Below are positions 16,599-24,891 of a stretch of 64,000 bases of DNA, piece after piece. The notes under the pieces were generated by a model. The model was given only the letters and a program-made list of their open reading frames with translations, was not told the origin of the DNA and did no database searches. The position numbers and the translations under genes are program-made. Each line of letters starts with the position of its first letter. The first letter of the stretch is position 1. The stretch is from Shinella zoogloeoides (GTDB taxonomy: Bacteria > Pseudomonadota > Alphaproteobacteria > Rhizobiales > Rhizobiaceae), in NCBI RefSeq assembly GCF_003574625.1, contig NZ_QNUJ01000016.1, forward strand, positions 24,273-88,272, given 5' to 3'.

Positions 16599-17315
16599 TC
16601 AGCCGGACTTGCGGCAGGTGACGCCCGGCGCGTTCTCGCCGCGGGTGAGGTCGTAGAGCGTCGCCTCGTCGCCCTTGGTCCACCATTCGTAATGGCCGCC
16701 GGCATATTTCGCGCCGGAGGCGGCCATGACATTGGCGGCGATGACCGTCTCTTCGCCGATGCGCACGACGGCCAGCGAATTGGCGCCGACATTGATGTAT
16801 TCGACGCTGATGCGCTGATCGGCGTCGCACTGGTAGTTCAGCGTTTCGCGCACCACGCTCTGTTCCGGTCCCGGCAGGCGGATGACGATGTCGGTGTTGT
16901 TCTTGAGGCCGGCAAGACGGATCGCCGGGGCGCCTTCCTTGCCCGTCAGGTGCAGGATGCCGTTTTCGAGCTTCCAGGAGATGACGGTGCCGAGTGCGTC
17001 GAAGAACTTCTGCTCCTGGTCCATGATGGCCGGGGCGCACATCTTGCGCGTGGCGGCGGCGGGGGCGAAGGCGATGTTGCCGTTCTGCACCTTCAGCTTG
17101 CCGCGATAGGTGTTGCAGCCGCCATTGCCGCCATAGGAGCCGTCCGGCTTGATCTCGAGCGTCGTCTGCAGGTTGTCGATGACACCGTTGCCGCCGATAT
17201 CCTCGGCCAGCCAGGTGCCGCCGAGACCGCCCGGGACCGGCTCGTCGGCATAGGCCGGAGCTGCCGCCAGAAAGGCAAGGCAGGCGAGGGTCCATACTCT
17301 CAGGCGTCGGTGCAC
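16599..17315 (-). CDS. Secreted META (HslJ-like) plus MliC lysozyme-inhibitor fusion protein
   Basis: The 238-residue protein begins with a signal peptide (RLRVWTLACLAFLAAAPAYA). Residues about 30-130 form a META/HslJ-like domain, with the signature GGNGGCNTYRGKLKV and the following KMCAPAIMDQEQKFFDAL. Residues about 150-235 match the MliC/PliC C-type lysozyme inhibitor fold: LNYQCDADQRISVEY, LAVVRIGEE, then SGAKYAGGHYEWWTKGDEATLYD. I start it at the GTG at 17315 because GGAG lies six bases before it; a TTG four codons earlier overlaps that ribosome-binding site. Protection of the cell wall against host or rival lysozyme is inferred from the MliC domain. Confidence 0.85.
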   Translation of the reverse strand: MHRRLRVWTLACLAFLAAAPAYADEPVPGGLGGTWLAEDIGGNGVIDNLQTTLEIKPDGSYGGNGGCNTYRGKLKVQNGNIAFAPAAATRKMCAPAIMDQEQKFFDALGTVISWKLENGILHLTGKEGAPAIRLAGLKNNTDIVIRLPGPEQSVVRETLNYQCDADQRISVEYINVGANSLAVVRIGEETVIAANVMAASGAKYAGGHYEWWTKGDEATLYDLTRGENAPGVTCRKSG

Positions 17316-17506
17316 GAATTTCTCCAATCGCGTCAGCGCGGAATGCCGCTTCGCCGGGACGTTATGGCCGTCCGGGTGAAAAGGTCAAGCCGCGGGTTCC
17401 AGAACAGGGGCCGTGCCTTCGCTTTACAGCATTTCCATGACTTGTTGCAGGCGTCTTTCGCCTGTAGAGCCTTTTGCTCGATAACAAGAAAAACGCGGAA
17501 ATCACC

Positions 17507-18682
17507 ATGGCTCCCGATGCGCGGCCGAAGCGCCGCATCACCATTCTCGGCTCGACAGGCTCCATCGGCACCAGCACGCTCGACGTGGTGCGCCAGCTCG
17601 GCGGGCGCGAGCGCTACGAGGTGCTGGCGCTGACCGGCAACGGCAATGTCGACCTTCTCGCCGCGCAGGCGAAGGACTGCGGCGCGCGGCTGGCGGTGAC
17701 GGCGGACGAGAGCCGCTACGGCGCGCTCAAGGATGCGCTTTCGGGCAGTGGTATCGAGGCGGCGGCCGGGCGTGAGGCGCTGCTGGAGGCGGCTTCCGCG
17801 GATGCCGACTGGGTGATGGCGGCGATCGTCGGCACGGCCGGCCTTGCTCCGACGCTGGCGGCGGCCAGGAAAGGCGCGGATATCGCGCTTGCCAACAAGG
17901 AATGCCTCGTCTCGGCCGGTGACCTCTTCGTCAAGGCGGTGGCGGAAGGCGGCGGGCGGCTCATTCCCGTCGACAGCGAGCACAGCGCGATCTTCCAGGC
18001 GCTGGAGGATGACCAGCGCCACGCCGTCGAGCGCATCGTGCTGACGGCATCCGGCGGTCCCTTCCGCACCTGGAGCCGCGAGCAGATGGCGGGCGTGACG
18101 GCCGATATCGCGCGGGCGCATCCCAACTGGTCGATGGGCCTCAAGATCTCCATCGGCAGCGCTTCCATGTTCAACAAGGCCCTGGAGATGATCGAGGCGA
18201 AGCATCTCTTCGACGTCAGGCCGGACCAGATCGAGGTGGTGGTGCATCCGCAGTCGATCATCCATTCCATGGTCGGCTATGTCGACGGCTCGGTGCTGGC
18301 GCAGCTCGGCGCGCCGGACATGCGCACGGCCATCGGCTATGCGCTGACCTATCCCGAGCGCTCGCCGCTCAATGTCGACCGGCTGGATTTCGCCAAGCTC
18401 GCGCGGCTCGATTTCGAGGCGCCGGACGAGGCGCGCTTCCCGGCGCTCCGGCTTGCCCGCACGGCGCTTACGCGCGGCGGCCTGCAGGGTGCGGTGATGA
18501 ATGCCGCCGAGGAGGTGGCGTTCCATGCCTTCGTCGCGGGGCGCATCGGCTTCCTGTCGATGGCCGACGTCGCGGAGACCGTCATGGACAGGCTCAGCCA
18601 CCTGCCGCCGGCAGCATCGATGGACGATGTCTTTGCCGGAGACGAAGAAGCCCGGCGGGTGGCCGCCGGGCTTGTTGGGTAA
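17507..18682 (+). CDS. dxr: 1-deoxy-D-xylulose-5-phosphate reductoisomerase
   Basis: Dxr makes 2-C-methyl-D-erythritol 4-phosphate with NADPH, the first committed step of the MEP isoprenoid pathway. The 391-residue protein has the nucleotide-binding motif LGSTGSIGTSTLDV at its N-terminus, the LANKECLVSAG segment, the metal and substrate loop PVDSEHSAIFQAL and the TASGGPF motif. I prefer the ATG at 17507; an in-frame TTG 33 bases upstream has no support. A small hairpin (CAGGCG/CGCCTG) lies 45-61 bases before the start. It is convergent with hemA, with 18 bases between them. Confidence 0.97.
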   Translation: MAPDARPKRRITILGSTGSIGTSTLDVVRQLGGRERYEVLALTGNGNVDLLAAQAKDCGARLAVTADESRYGALKDALSGSGIEAAAGREALLEAASADADWVMAAIVGTAGLAPTLAAARKGADIALANKECLVSAGDLFVKAVAEGGGRLIPVDSEHSAIFQALEDDQRHAVERIVLTASGGPFRTWSREQMAGVTADIARAHPNWSMGLKISIGSASMFNKALEMIEAKHLFDVRPDQIEVVVHPQSIIHSMVGYVDGSVLAQLGAPDMRTAIGYALTYPERSPLNVDRLDFAKLARLDFEAPDEARFPALRLARTALTRGGLQGAVMNAAEEVAFHAFVAGRIGFLSMADVAETVMDRLSHLPPAASMDDVFAGDEEARRVAAGLVG

Positions 18683-18700
18683 CCGCTTCGTCTCTTCGTA

Positions 18701-19915
18701 TCAGGCGACGGCGCGGGCCAGCGCACAGCGCGACCACAGCGCATGCAGCGCGCCGACAAGATGCTCGATATCGGCATCGGTGTGCAGCGGCGTCGGCGTG
18801 ATGCGCAGGCGCTCGGTCTTCTTCGGCACGGTCGGGTAGTTGATCGGCTGGACGTAGACGCCGAAATTGTCGAGCAGCAGGTCCGAGATCCACTTGCACT
18901 TGGAGGCGTCGCCCACCATCACCGGCACGATATGGCTCGGATTCGGCATGTGCGGAATGCCGTTGCGGTCGAGCGCCGCGCGCAGCTTGCGCACGCGCGC
19001 CTGGTGGGCGATGCGTTCCACCTGGCTTTCCTTGAGGTGGCGGATCGAGGCGAGGGCGCCGGCGGCGAGCGTCGGCGGCAGGGCGGTCGTGAAGATGAAG
19101 CCCGATGCGAAGGAGCGGACGAAGTCGCAGAGCGCGGCGGAACCGGCGATATAGCCGCCCATGACGCCGAAGGCCTTGCCGAGCGTGCCCTCGATGACCG
19201 TCAGGCGGTGCATCAGGCCCTCGCGCTCGGCGATGCCGCCGCCGCGCGGGCCGTACATGCCGACGGCGTGCACTTCATCGAGATAGGTCATCGCGCCGTA
19301 CTTGTCGGCGAGGTCGCAGATTTCCTTGATGGGGGCGATGTCGCCGTCCATCGAATAGACCGATTCGAAGGCGATCAGCTTCGGCGCCTTCGGGTCGGCG
19401 GCAGCAAGCTTGGCTTCGAGGTCCTTGAGATCATTGTGCTTCCAGATGACGCGCTCGCATTTCGAGTGGCGGATGCCCTCGATCATCGAAGCGTGGTTCC
19501 CGGCATCGGAGAAACAGATGATGCCGGGGATCTTCGAACAGAGCGTGCCGAGCGCGGCCCAGTTCGAGACGTAGCCCGAAGTGAAGAGCAGGGCCGATTC
19601 CTTGCCGTGCAGGTCGGCAAGTTCCTCTTCGAGGAGCACATGATAATGGTTGGTGCCGGAGATGTTGCGGGTGCCGCCGGCACCGGCGCCACACTGGTCG
19701 ATGGCGAGCTTCATCGCCTCGACGACCTTCGGGTGCTGGCCCATGCCGAGATAGTCGTTGGAACACCAGACCGTGACGTCCTTCGGGCCTTCCGCCGTGT
19801 GGCGCGTCGCCCTGGGGAAGCTGCCCTTGTGGCGCGCGAGGTCGGCAAAGACGCGATAGCGGCCTTCCTGATGCAGGCCGTCCAGCTCGTTCTTGAAGAA
19901 AGTCTCGAAGTCCAT
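18701..19915 (-). CDS. hemA: 5-aminolevulinate synthase
   Basis: HemA condenses glycine and succinyl-CoA to 5-aminolevulinate with PLP (the C4 pathway of alphaproteobacteria), feeding haem and cobalamin synthesis. The 404-residue protein starts [23 protein letters not shown], has the [13 protein letters not shown] and [17 protein letters not shown] glycine-rich regions, the [12 protein letters not shown] region [12 protein letters not shown], and the Schiff-base Lys247 in TLGKAFG. GGAG lies seven bases before the ATG at 19915. The upstream gap carries an FNR/FixK-type box at 20077-20090, suggesting oxygen-dependent control. Confidence 0.97.
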   Translation of the reverse strand: MDFETFFKNELDGLHQEGRYRVFADLARHKGSFPRATRHTAEGPKDVTVWCSNDYLGMGQHPKVVEAMKLAIDQCGAGAGGTRNISGTNHYHVLLEEELADLHGKESALLFTSGYVSNWAALGTLCSKIPGIICFSDAGNHASMIEGIRHSKCERVIWKHNDLKDLEAKLAAADPKAPKLIAFESVYSMDGDIAPIKEICDLADKYGAMTYLDEVHAVGMYGPRGGGIAEREGLMHRLTVIEGTLGKAFGVMGGYIAGSAALCDFVRSFASGFIFTTALPPTLAAGALASIRHLKESQVERIAHQARVRKLRAALDRNGIPHMPNPSHIVPVMVGDASKCKWISDLLLDNFGVYVQPINYPTVPKKTERLRITPTPLHTDADIEHLVGALHALWSRCALARAVA

Positions 19916-20076
19916 CCAGAGTCTCCAGTCCGGCGAAATCCCGGGCATCATCGTCATTGGCTGTCGTTCATCGGCTACACCCGGCCCGGCTTTGCCGCAA
20001 TGCAAAGCGCTGCGGCAAATCGGCGCCACCTTTGAACCATTCCAATGTATCCTAGGCTCCCAAAGGCCATTCCATG

Positions 20077-20090
20077 TTGATGCATGTCAA
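20077..20090 (-). promoter_or_regulatory. FNR/FixK-type box upstream of hemA
   Basis: TTGATGCATGTCAA fits the anaerobox pattern TTGAT-N4-ATCAA with one mismatch in the right half. Its centre lies about 168 bases before the hemA start, in a gap that otherwise contains only the terminator of the preceding operon. FNR/FixK control of hemA is known in other alphaproteobacteria; binding here is an inference. Confidence 0.55.
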
Positions 20091-20099
20091 GTCTGCATG

Positions 20100-20128
20100 A
20101 AAAAAGGACGGCCTCAACCGTCCTTTTC
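20100..20128 (-). terminator. Rho-independent terminator of the molybdenum hydroxylase operon
   Basis: Read on the minus strand, AAAGGACGG and CCGTCCTTT pair in a 9-bp stem around a six-base loop, followed by a run of Ts (the A-run at about 20099-20105). It lies 27 bases after the stop of the FAD subunit gene. The A/T flanks on both sides mean it could also work in the other direction. Confidence 0.85.
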
Positions 20129-20154
20129 ATCGAACAGTTTCAGCTTTTGCAACG

Positions 20155-20952
20155 CTATCCGGCGGCGGCGACGGCGCGCTTGGCCATGACCCTCACGAGG
20201 TTCGCGCGATATTCGGCATTGCCGTGGATATCCGACAGGAGGTCGGCCGCATCCACGGAAACGCCGGCCGCCGCATCCGCCGACCAGTCGGCGGCAAGCG
20301 CCGCCTCCAGCCCGGCATGGCGGAAGACGCCGTTGGAGCCGGCCCCCGTCACGGCCACCCGGACGCCGCCATCCCCCTTCGCCACGAAGACGCCGGCCAT
20401 GGCATAGCGCGAGGCCGGGTTGGGGAATTTTGAATAGGCGGCCTTTGCCGGAGCATCGAAGCTCACCGCCACGATGATCTCGCCCTCTTCCAACGCCGTC
20501 TCGAAGAGGCCGGTGAAGAAGGCGTCGGCGGGAATCTCACGCCTGTCGGTGACGATGATCGCCCCCAGCGCCAGCATGGCGGAGGGGTAATCCGCCGCCG
20601 GGTCGTTATTGGCGATGGAGCCGCCGATGGTGCCCATATGGCGGACATGCGGGTCGCCGATATGGGAGGCGAGATGGCAGATCGCCGGACAGACGGCCTT
20701 CAGCTCGGCCGAGGTCGAGACCTCGTAATGCGTCGTGCCAGCGCCGATGCGCACCCGGTTGCCATTCACCGAGATGCCCTTGAGTTCCGTGACGTGGCGA
20801 AGGTCCACGAGGTCCGAAGGCGCGGCGAGCCGCTGCTTCATGGTCGGGATCAGCGTCATGCCGCCGGAGACGTATTTCGCTTCGTCGGAGGACGATTGCA
20901 GCTTGGCCGCGTCGGCGACGGAGGAGGCGCGATAGTAGTTGGTTGCGTACAT
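20155..20952 (-). CDS. Xanthine dehydrogenase family FAD-binding subunit (CoxM/CutM type)
   Basis: The 265-residue medium subunit of a molybdenum hydroxylase carries FAD and passes electrons from the iron-sulfur subunit to the acceptor. The FAD-binding signatures are present: KYVSGGMTLIPTMKQRL near residue 26 and TIGGSIANNDPAADYP near residue 108. The ATG at 20952 lies 12 bases after the large-subunit stop. It is the last gene of a small-large-medium operon. The substrate is not known. Confidence 0.93.
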   Translation of the reverse strand: MYATNYYRASSVADAAKLQSSSDEAKYVSGGMTLIPTMKQRLAAPSDLVDLRHVTELKGISVNGNRVRIGAGTTHYEVSTSAELKAVCPAICHLASHIGDPHVRHMGTIGGSIANNDPAADYPSAMLALGAIIVTDRREIPADAFFTGLFETALEEGEIIVAVSFDAPAKAAYSKFPNPASRYAMAGVFVAKGDGGVRVAVTGAGSNGVFRHAGLEAALAADWSADAAAGVSVDAADLLSDIHGNAEYRANLVRVMAKRAVAAAG

Positions 20953-20964
20953 GGCGTCCTCCCG

Positions 20965-23313
20965 TCAGTTGCTTGCCGCCAGCGCCGCCCAGACCTTCTG
21001 GGGCGTTGCGGGCATGGTGAGGTCGTTGTTGTCGATGGCGTCGGTGATGGCGTTCATCAGCGCCGGCGGGGAGCCGATGGCGCCCGCCTCGCCGCAGCCC
21101 TTGATGCCGAGCGGATTGTTCGGGCAGGGCGTGACCTGGTGCGAGACCTGGAAGGAGGGCAGGTCGTCGGCGCGCGGCATGGTGTAGTCCATGTAGCTCG
21201 CCGTCAGGAGCTGGCCGGTTTCCGGGTCGTAGTGCACGCCCTCAAGCAGCGCCTGTCCGATGCCCTGCGCGATGCCGCCGTGCACCTGGCCCTCGACGAT
21301 CATCGGGTTGATGATGTTGCCGAAGTCGTCGGCAGCGACGAACTGGACGATCTTCGTCTTGCCCGTCTCCGGGTCGATCTCGACCTCGCAGATGTAGCAG
21401 CCGGCCGGGAAGGTGAAGTTGGCCGGATCGTAGAAGGCGCCTTCCTTCAGGCCCGGCTCCATGCCGGAGGGCAGGTTGTGCGCGGTGTAGGCTGCGAGCG
21501 CCATCTGGAACCAGGGTACCGACTTGTCGGTGCCGGCGACCTTCAATGCGCCGTTCTCGACGACGATGTCGCTCTCGTCGGCTTCCATCAGGTGTGCGGC
21601 GATCTTCTTGGCCTTCGCCTCCACCTTGTCGAGCGCCTTGACGACGGCGGACATGCCGACCGCGCCGGAGCGGGAACCATAGGTGCCCATGCCCATCTGC
21701 ACCTTGTCCGTGTCGCCATGCACGATGGAGACGCTGTCGATCGGCACGCCGAAGCGGTCGGCGACGAGCTGGGCGAAGGTCGTCTCATGGCCCTGGCCGT
21801 GGCTGTGCGAGCCGGTCAACACCTCGATCGTGCCGACGGCATTGACGCGCACCTCCGCCGATTCCCAGAGGCCGACGCCCGCGCCGAGCGAGCCGACCGC
21901 GGCGGACGGCGCGATGCCGCAGGCCTCGATATAGCAGCTCATGCCGATGCCGCGCTTCATGCCGCGGCTGGCGGCCTCGGCCTTGCGGGCCGGGAAGCCG
22001 TTCCAGTCGGCCGCGGCCATGGCGGCCTCCAGTGAGGCCTCGTAGTCGCCGGCGTCATAGTTCATGATGACGGGCGTCTGGTGCGGGAAGGAGCGGATGA
22101 AGTTGATGCGGCGAAGCTCGGCCGGCGAAACGCCGAGTTCGCGCGCCGCCGTCTCCATCGTGCGTTCCAGCAGGTAGGTCGCTTCCGGCCGCCCGGCGCC
22201 GCGATAGGCGTCGACGGCGACGGTGTTGGTGTAGACCGCCCGCACATTGGCGTGGATGGCCGGGAAATTGTACTGGCCGGAGAGCAACGTCGCATAGAGA
22301 TAGGTCGGCACGGCGGAGGAGAAGAGCGACATATAGGCGCCGAAATTGGCGATGGTGTCGACCTTCAGCGCCGTGACGCGGTTGTTCGCGTCGAAGGCCA
22401 TCTTGACCGTCGAGACATGGTCGCGGCCATGGGCGTCGGTGAGGAAGGCTTCGGTACGGTCGCTCGTCCATTTCACCGGAACGCCGGACCGCTTGGAGGC
22501 CCAGAGACAGACGATTTCTTCCGGATAGATATAGATCTTCGAGCCGAAGCCGCCGCCGACATCGGGCGCGATGACGCGCAGCTTGTTTTCCGGCGCGACA
22601 TTGTAGAAGGCGCTCATGACGAGGCGCGCGACATGGGGGTTCTGGCTCGTCGTGTAGCAGGTGTAGTGATCCTCGGCCGAATCGTAGATGCCGAGCGCGG
22701 CGCGCGGCTCCATCGGGTTCGGCGCGAGGCGGTTGTTGACGATCCTCATCTCCGTGACATGGGCGGCCGCGGCGATGGCCGCGTCCGTCGCGGCGCTGTC
22801 GCCGATCTCCCAGTCGTAGATGAGGTTGCCGGGGGCTTCCGGGTGGAGCTGCGGCTGGCCGGCCTCCAGCGCCTTCACGGCATCGGTGACGGCGGGCAGG
22901 ACCTCGTAGTCGACGACGACGGCTTCGGCCGCGTCGCGCGCCTCGCTGACGCTGTCGGCGACGACCACGGCGACGGCATCGCCGACATAGCGCACCGTGT
23001 CATGGGCAAGGGGCCGCCAGGCGCCCATCTTCATCGGCGAGCCGTCCTTGGAATGGATCATCCAGCCGCAGATCAGGTTGCCGATGCCGTCGTCGAGCAT
23101 CTGCCTGCCGTTGAGCACGGCGATGACGCCGGGCATGTCCTCCGCCGCCGACGTGTCGATGCCCTTGATTCTCGCATGCGCATGCGGCGAGCGCACGAAT
23201 GCGGCGTAGCGCATGCCCGGCACGGACATGTCGTCCGTGTAGCGCCCCTGGCCCATGAGGAACCGCTTGTCTTCCTTTCGCGCGACGCGCGCGCCGATGC
23301 CTTCGACACCCAT
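20965..23313 (-). CDS. Molybdenum hydroxylase large subunit (form II CoxL-like, xanthine dehydrogenase family)
   Basis: The 782-residue catalytic subunit binds molybdopterin cytosine dinucleotide. It has the N-terminal a/b hammerhead domain (RFLMGQGRYTDDM), the cofactor-binding segment DVGGGFGSKIY at about 251-261, and the C-terminal GCGEAGAIGSPPA containing the catalytic glutamate. The active-site loop reads AYRGAGR at 369-375. True CO dehydrogenase (form I) has AYRCSFR there, so this is a form II enzyme of unknown substrate, not a CO oxidiser. I start it at ATG 23313 because the GGAGGAG ribosome-binding site sits seven bases before it; another ATG two codons earlier is too close. Confidence 0.93.
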   Translation of the reverse strand: MGVEGIGARVARKEDKRFLMGQGRYTDDMSVPGMRYAAFVRSPHAHARIKGIDTSAAEDMPGVIAVLNGRQMLDDGIGNLICGWMIHSKDGSPMKMGAWRPLAHDTVRYVGDAVAVVVADSVSEARDAAEAVVVDYEVLPAVTDAVKALEAGQPQLHPEAPGNLIYDWEIGDSAATDAAIAAAAHVTEMRIVNNRLAPNPMEPRAALGIYDSAEDHYTCYTTSQNPHVARLVMSAFYNVAPENKLRVIAPDVGGGFGSKIYIYPEEIVCLWASKRSGVPVKWTSDRTEAFLTDAHGRDHVSTVKMAFDANNRVTALKVDTIANFGAYMSLFSSAVPTYLYATLLSGQYNFPAIHANVRAVYTNTVAVDAYRGAGRPEATYLLERTMETAARELGVSPAELRRINFIRSFPHQTPVIMNYDAGDYEASLEAAMAAADWNGFPARKAEAASRGMKRGIGMSCYIEACGIAPSAAVGSLGAGVGLWESAEVRVNAVGTIEVLTGSHSHGQGHETTFAQLVADRFGVPIDSVSIVHGDTDKVQMGMGTYGSRSGAVGMSAVVKALDKVEAKAKKIAAHLMEADESDIVVENGALKVAGTDKSVPWFQMALAAYTAHNLPSGMEPGLKEGAFYDPANFTFPAGCYICEVEIDPETGKTKIVQFVAADDFGNIINPMIVEGQVHGGIAQGIGQALLEGVHYDPETGQLLTASYMDYTMPRADDLPSFQVSHQVTPCPNNPLGIKGCGEAGAIGSPPALMNAITDAIDNNDLTMPATPQKVWAALAASN

Positions 23314-23420
23314 CTTCATCTCCTCCAGAGAAGTGAGGCAGCAGGCGCCGGCCAACAGGCGTTCGGGATTTCACCGTCGCGCAACTGGCCGCCAATCGGC
23401 TGCTGCCTGTTGCCTGACGC

Positions 23421-23912
23421 CTATTCCGCAGCCTGCCGGCCTGCCGCGCTCATTTCCTCCGCGGCGGCGAGGATGGCTTTCACGATATTGTGGTAACCGG
23501 TGCATCGACAGATATTGCCTTCAAGGTTCTCGCGAACCGTCTGCTCGTCGAGCTTTCCGCCATGGCGGTTGATCATGTCGACCGCCGTCATCACCATACC
23601 GGGCGTGCAGAAGCCGCATTGCAGGCCGTGATTGGCCTTGAAGGCGGCCTGCACGGGATGCAGTTCGCCATTGGCCGCAAGGCCCTCAATGGTGAGGATT
23701 TCGGAGCCGGCGGCCTGGGCCGCGAGGATGGAACAGCTCTTCACGGCCTTGCCGTCCATATGCACGACGCAGGCGCCGCACTGGGACGTATCGCAGCCGA
23801 CATGGGTTCCGGTAAGACTGAGCTGGTCGCGCAGGAAATGCACAAGGAGGGTGCGGTCCTCGCACTCCTTGCTCACCTTCCTGCCATTGACGGTCATTGC
23901 CACTTTCGCCAT
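23421..23912 (-). CDS. Molybdenum hydroxylase [2Fe-2S] small subunit (CoxS type)
   Basis: The 163-residue small subunit holds two [2Fe-2S] clusters. Cys40, 45, 48 and 60 belong to the plant-type N-terminal cluster ([16 protein letters not shown]), and Cys99, 102, 135 and 137 to the C-terminal helical cluster (CGFCTPGM and NICRCTGY). It relays electrons from the molybdenum centre to FAD. It is first of the three-gene operon, with 107 bases before the large subunit; no accessory genes (XdhC-like or CoxD-like) follow. Confidence 0.95.
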   Translation of the reverse strand: MAKVAMTVNGRKVSKECEDRTLLVHFLRDQLSLTGTHVGCDTSQCGACVVHMDGKAVKSCSILAAQAAGSEILTIEGLAANGELHPVQAAFKANHGLQCGFCTPGMVMTAVDMINRHGGKLDEQTVRENLEGNICRCTGYHNIVKAILAAAEEMSAAGRQAAE

Positions 23913-24367
23913 TCGTTCCTCCCTGGCGGTTCATGCACCGCTGGGCCGTTCGATCCGACGTGACATGCAGCGGGCGTCCTCACGACGCGGGCCCGGGATC
24001 TAATGACGCCAGCATTGTCTTCGCATGCATCTGTTCCGGCACTGCGGGCGCGACGGGAAATCCTCCATCCCCTGTGCGCCCCGGCAATCATATCATTTGA
24101 CGTTTTGACCCGGCGATCAACCGGTACTTTCAACGGCGGGTGAAATTTCTCGTGAGCGCCGCATGCCGAGGGCGTTAAAACGAAACGGAAACGCTGTTTA
24201 TTCGCGCCGTAAAAAAATACTTTCCAACCATGGACTTCCCTGTTTCCGGCGATATTTTCAGTGTCGGACAGACCTGACCGTCGTCGACGGCCCCGGTATG
24301 TTGCTGAGTAGAAGGGGGCAGGGTGGACCCGGAAAACCGGGCCGCCGTTCAACTTTGGAGAAGGTTC
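23913..24367. other. 455-base divergent intergenic region
   Basis: This gap separates the minus-strand molybdenum hydroxylase operon from a plus-strand lipoprotein gene and should contain both promoters. I see no convincing ORF. It includes a dyad TTGACCCGGCGATCAA at 24105-24120, an AT-richer patch around 24165-24260 and a CCCGG-AAAA-CCGGG hairpin at about 24328-24341 in the likely 5' leader of the lipoprotein gene. Confidence 0.5.
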
Positions 24368-24634
24368 ATGAAGAAAATCATTGCGCTCGTTCTGGTCGGC
24401 ATGGCCGTTGCCAGCTGCACGCAGACGGAAAAGGGTGCAGGTATCGGCGCCGTCTCCGGCGCGATCATCGGCGGTGCCGTCACCGGTAACGTCCGTGGTG
24501 CGGCTGTCGGTGCCGCCATCGGTGGCGTTTCCGGCGCCGTGATCGGCAGCGTTTCCGATCAGCCCGGTCAGTGCTACTACCGCGACCGCCACGGTCGTCG
24601 CTATATCGACCGTTGCCCGCGCGACTATTATTGA
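24368..24634 (+). CDS. Small glycine-zipper (YMGG-like) lipoprotein
   Basis: An 88-residue protein with a lipobox (VGMAVASC, Cys18) and a glycine-zipper stretch (GAGIGAVSGAIIGGAVTGN, then GAAVGAAIGGVSGAVIGSV) followed by a short polar end rich in Tyr, Arg and Asp (CYYRDRHGRRYIDRCPRDYY). Small outer-membrane lipoproteins of this kind are common in rhizobia; function is unknown. TGGAGAAGG precedes the ATG at 24368. A good terminator follows 26 bases after the stop, so it is monocistronic. Confidence 0.88.
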   Translation: MKKIIALVLVGMAVASCTQTEKGAGIGAVSGAIIGGAVTGNVRGAAVGAAIGGVSGAVIGSVSDQPGQCYYRDRHGRRYIDRCPRDYY

Positions 24635-24660
24635 TCGCCAACGACTGCAACCTATGCGAA

Positions 24661-24684
24661 GCCCCGGAGGTTCTCCGGGGCTTT
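24661..24684 (+). terminator. Rho-independent terminator of the lipoprotein gene
   Basis: GCCCCGGAG and CTCCGGGGC form a perfect 9-bp stem with a GTT loop, followed by TTTTGCTT. It lies 26 bases beyond the stop codon. Confidence 0.88.
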
Positions 24685-24771
24685 TGCTTGCCTGCCGCCG
24701 GCATAAAATCGCCTGCTGCGCTTCAAATCTGGCGCGCCTGCGTGTAAAACCGCCGTTAACATTACGGAAAA

Positions 24772-24785
24772 CCTAACACGTTAGG
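24772..24785. promoter_or_regulatory. Palindrome upstream of tamA
   Basis: CCTAACACGTTAGG has 6-bp arms (CCTAAC/GTTAGG) two bases apart, too tight to fold as a hairpin, so it would be read as double-stranded DNA by a dimeric regulator. It sits about 107 bases before tamA. No regulator is known for it. Confidence 0.3.
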
Positions 24786-24891
24786 GTCTTTTCCTGCCTG
24801 AGAGCTCCGGATGGATCGGAGCGCCTGAAGTCCGTGTCGGAAGCCGTTCGCGCACCGCACCTTGAAGGAGAAAGGCGACGGATAGCTGCGG

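Noticed and set aside
20965..23912. Carbon monoxide dehydrogenase
   Set aside because: The active-site loop is AYRGAGR (form II) rather than AYRCSFR (form I), so CO oxidation is not supported.
24105..24120. TTGACCCGGCGATCAA as a second FNR/FixK box before the molybdenum hydroxylase operon
   Set aside because: The arms are six bases apart, not four, so it does not fit the FNR/FixK spacing.
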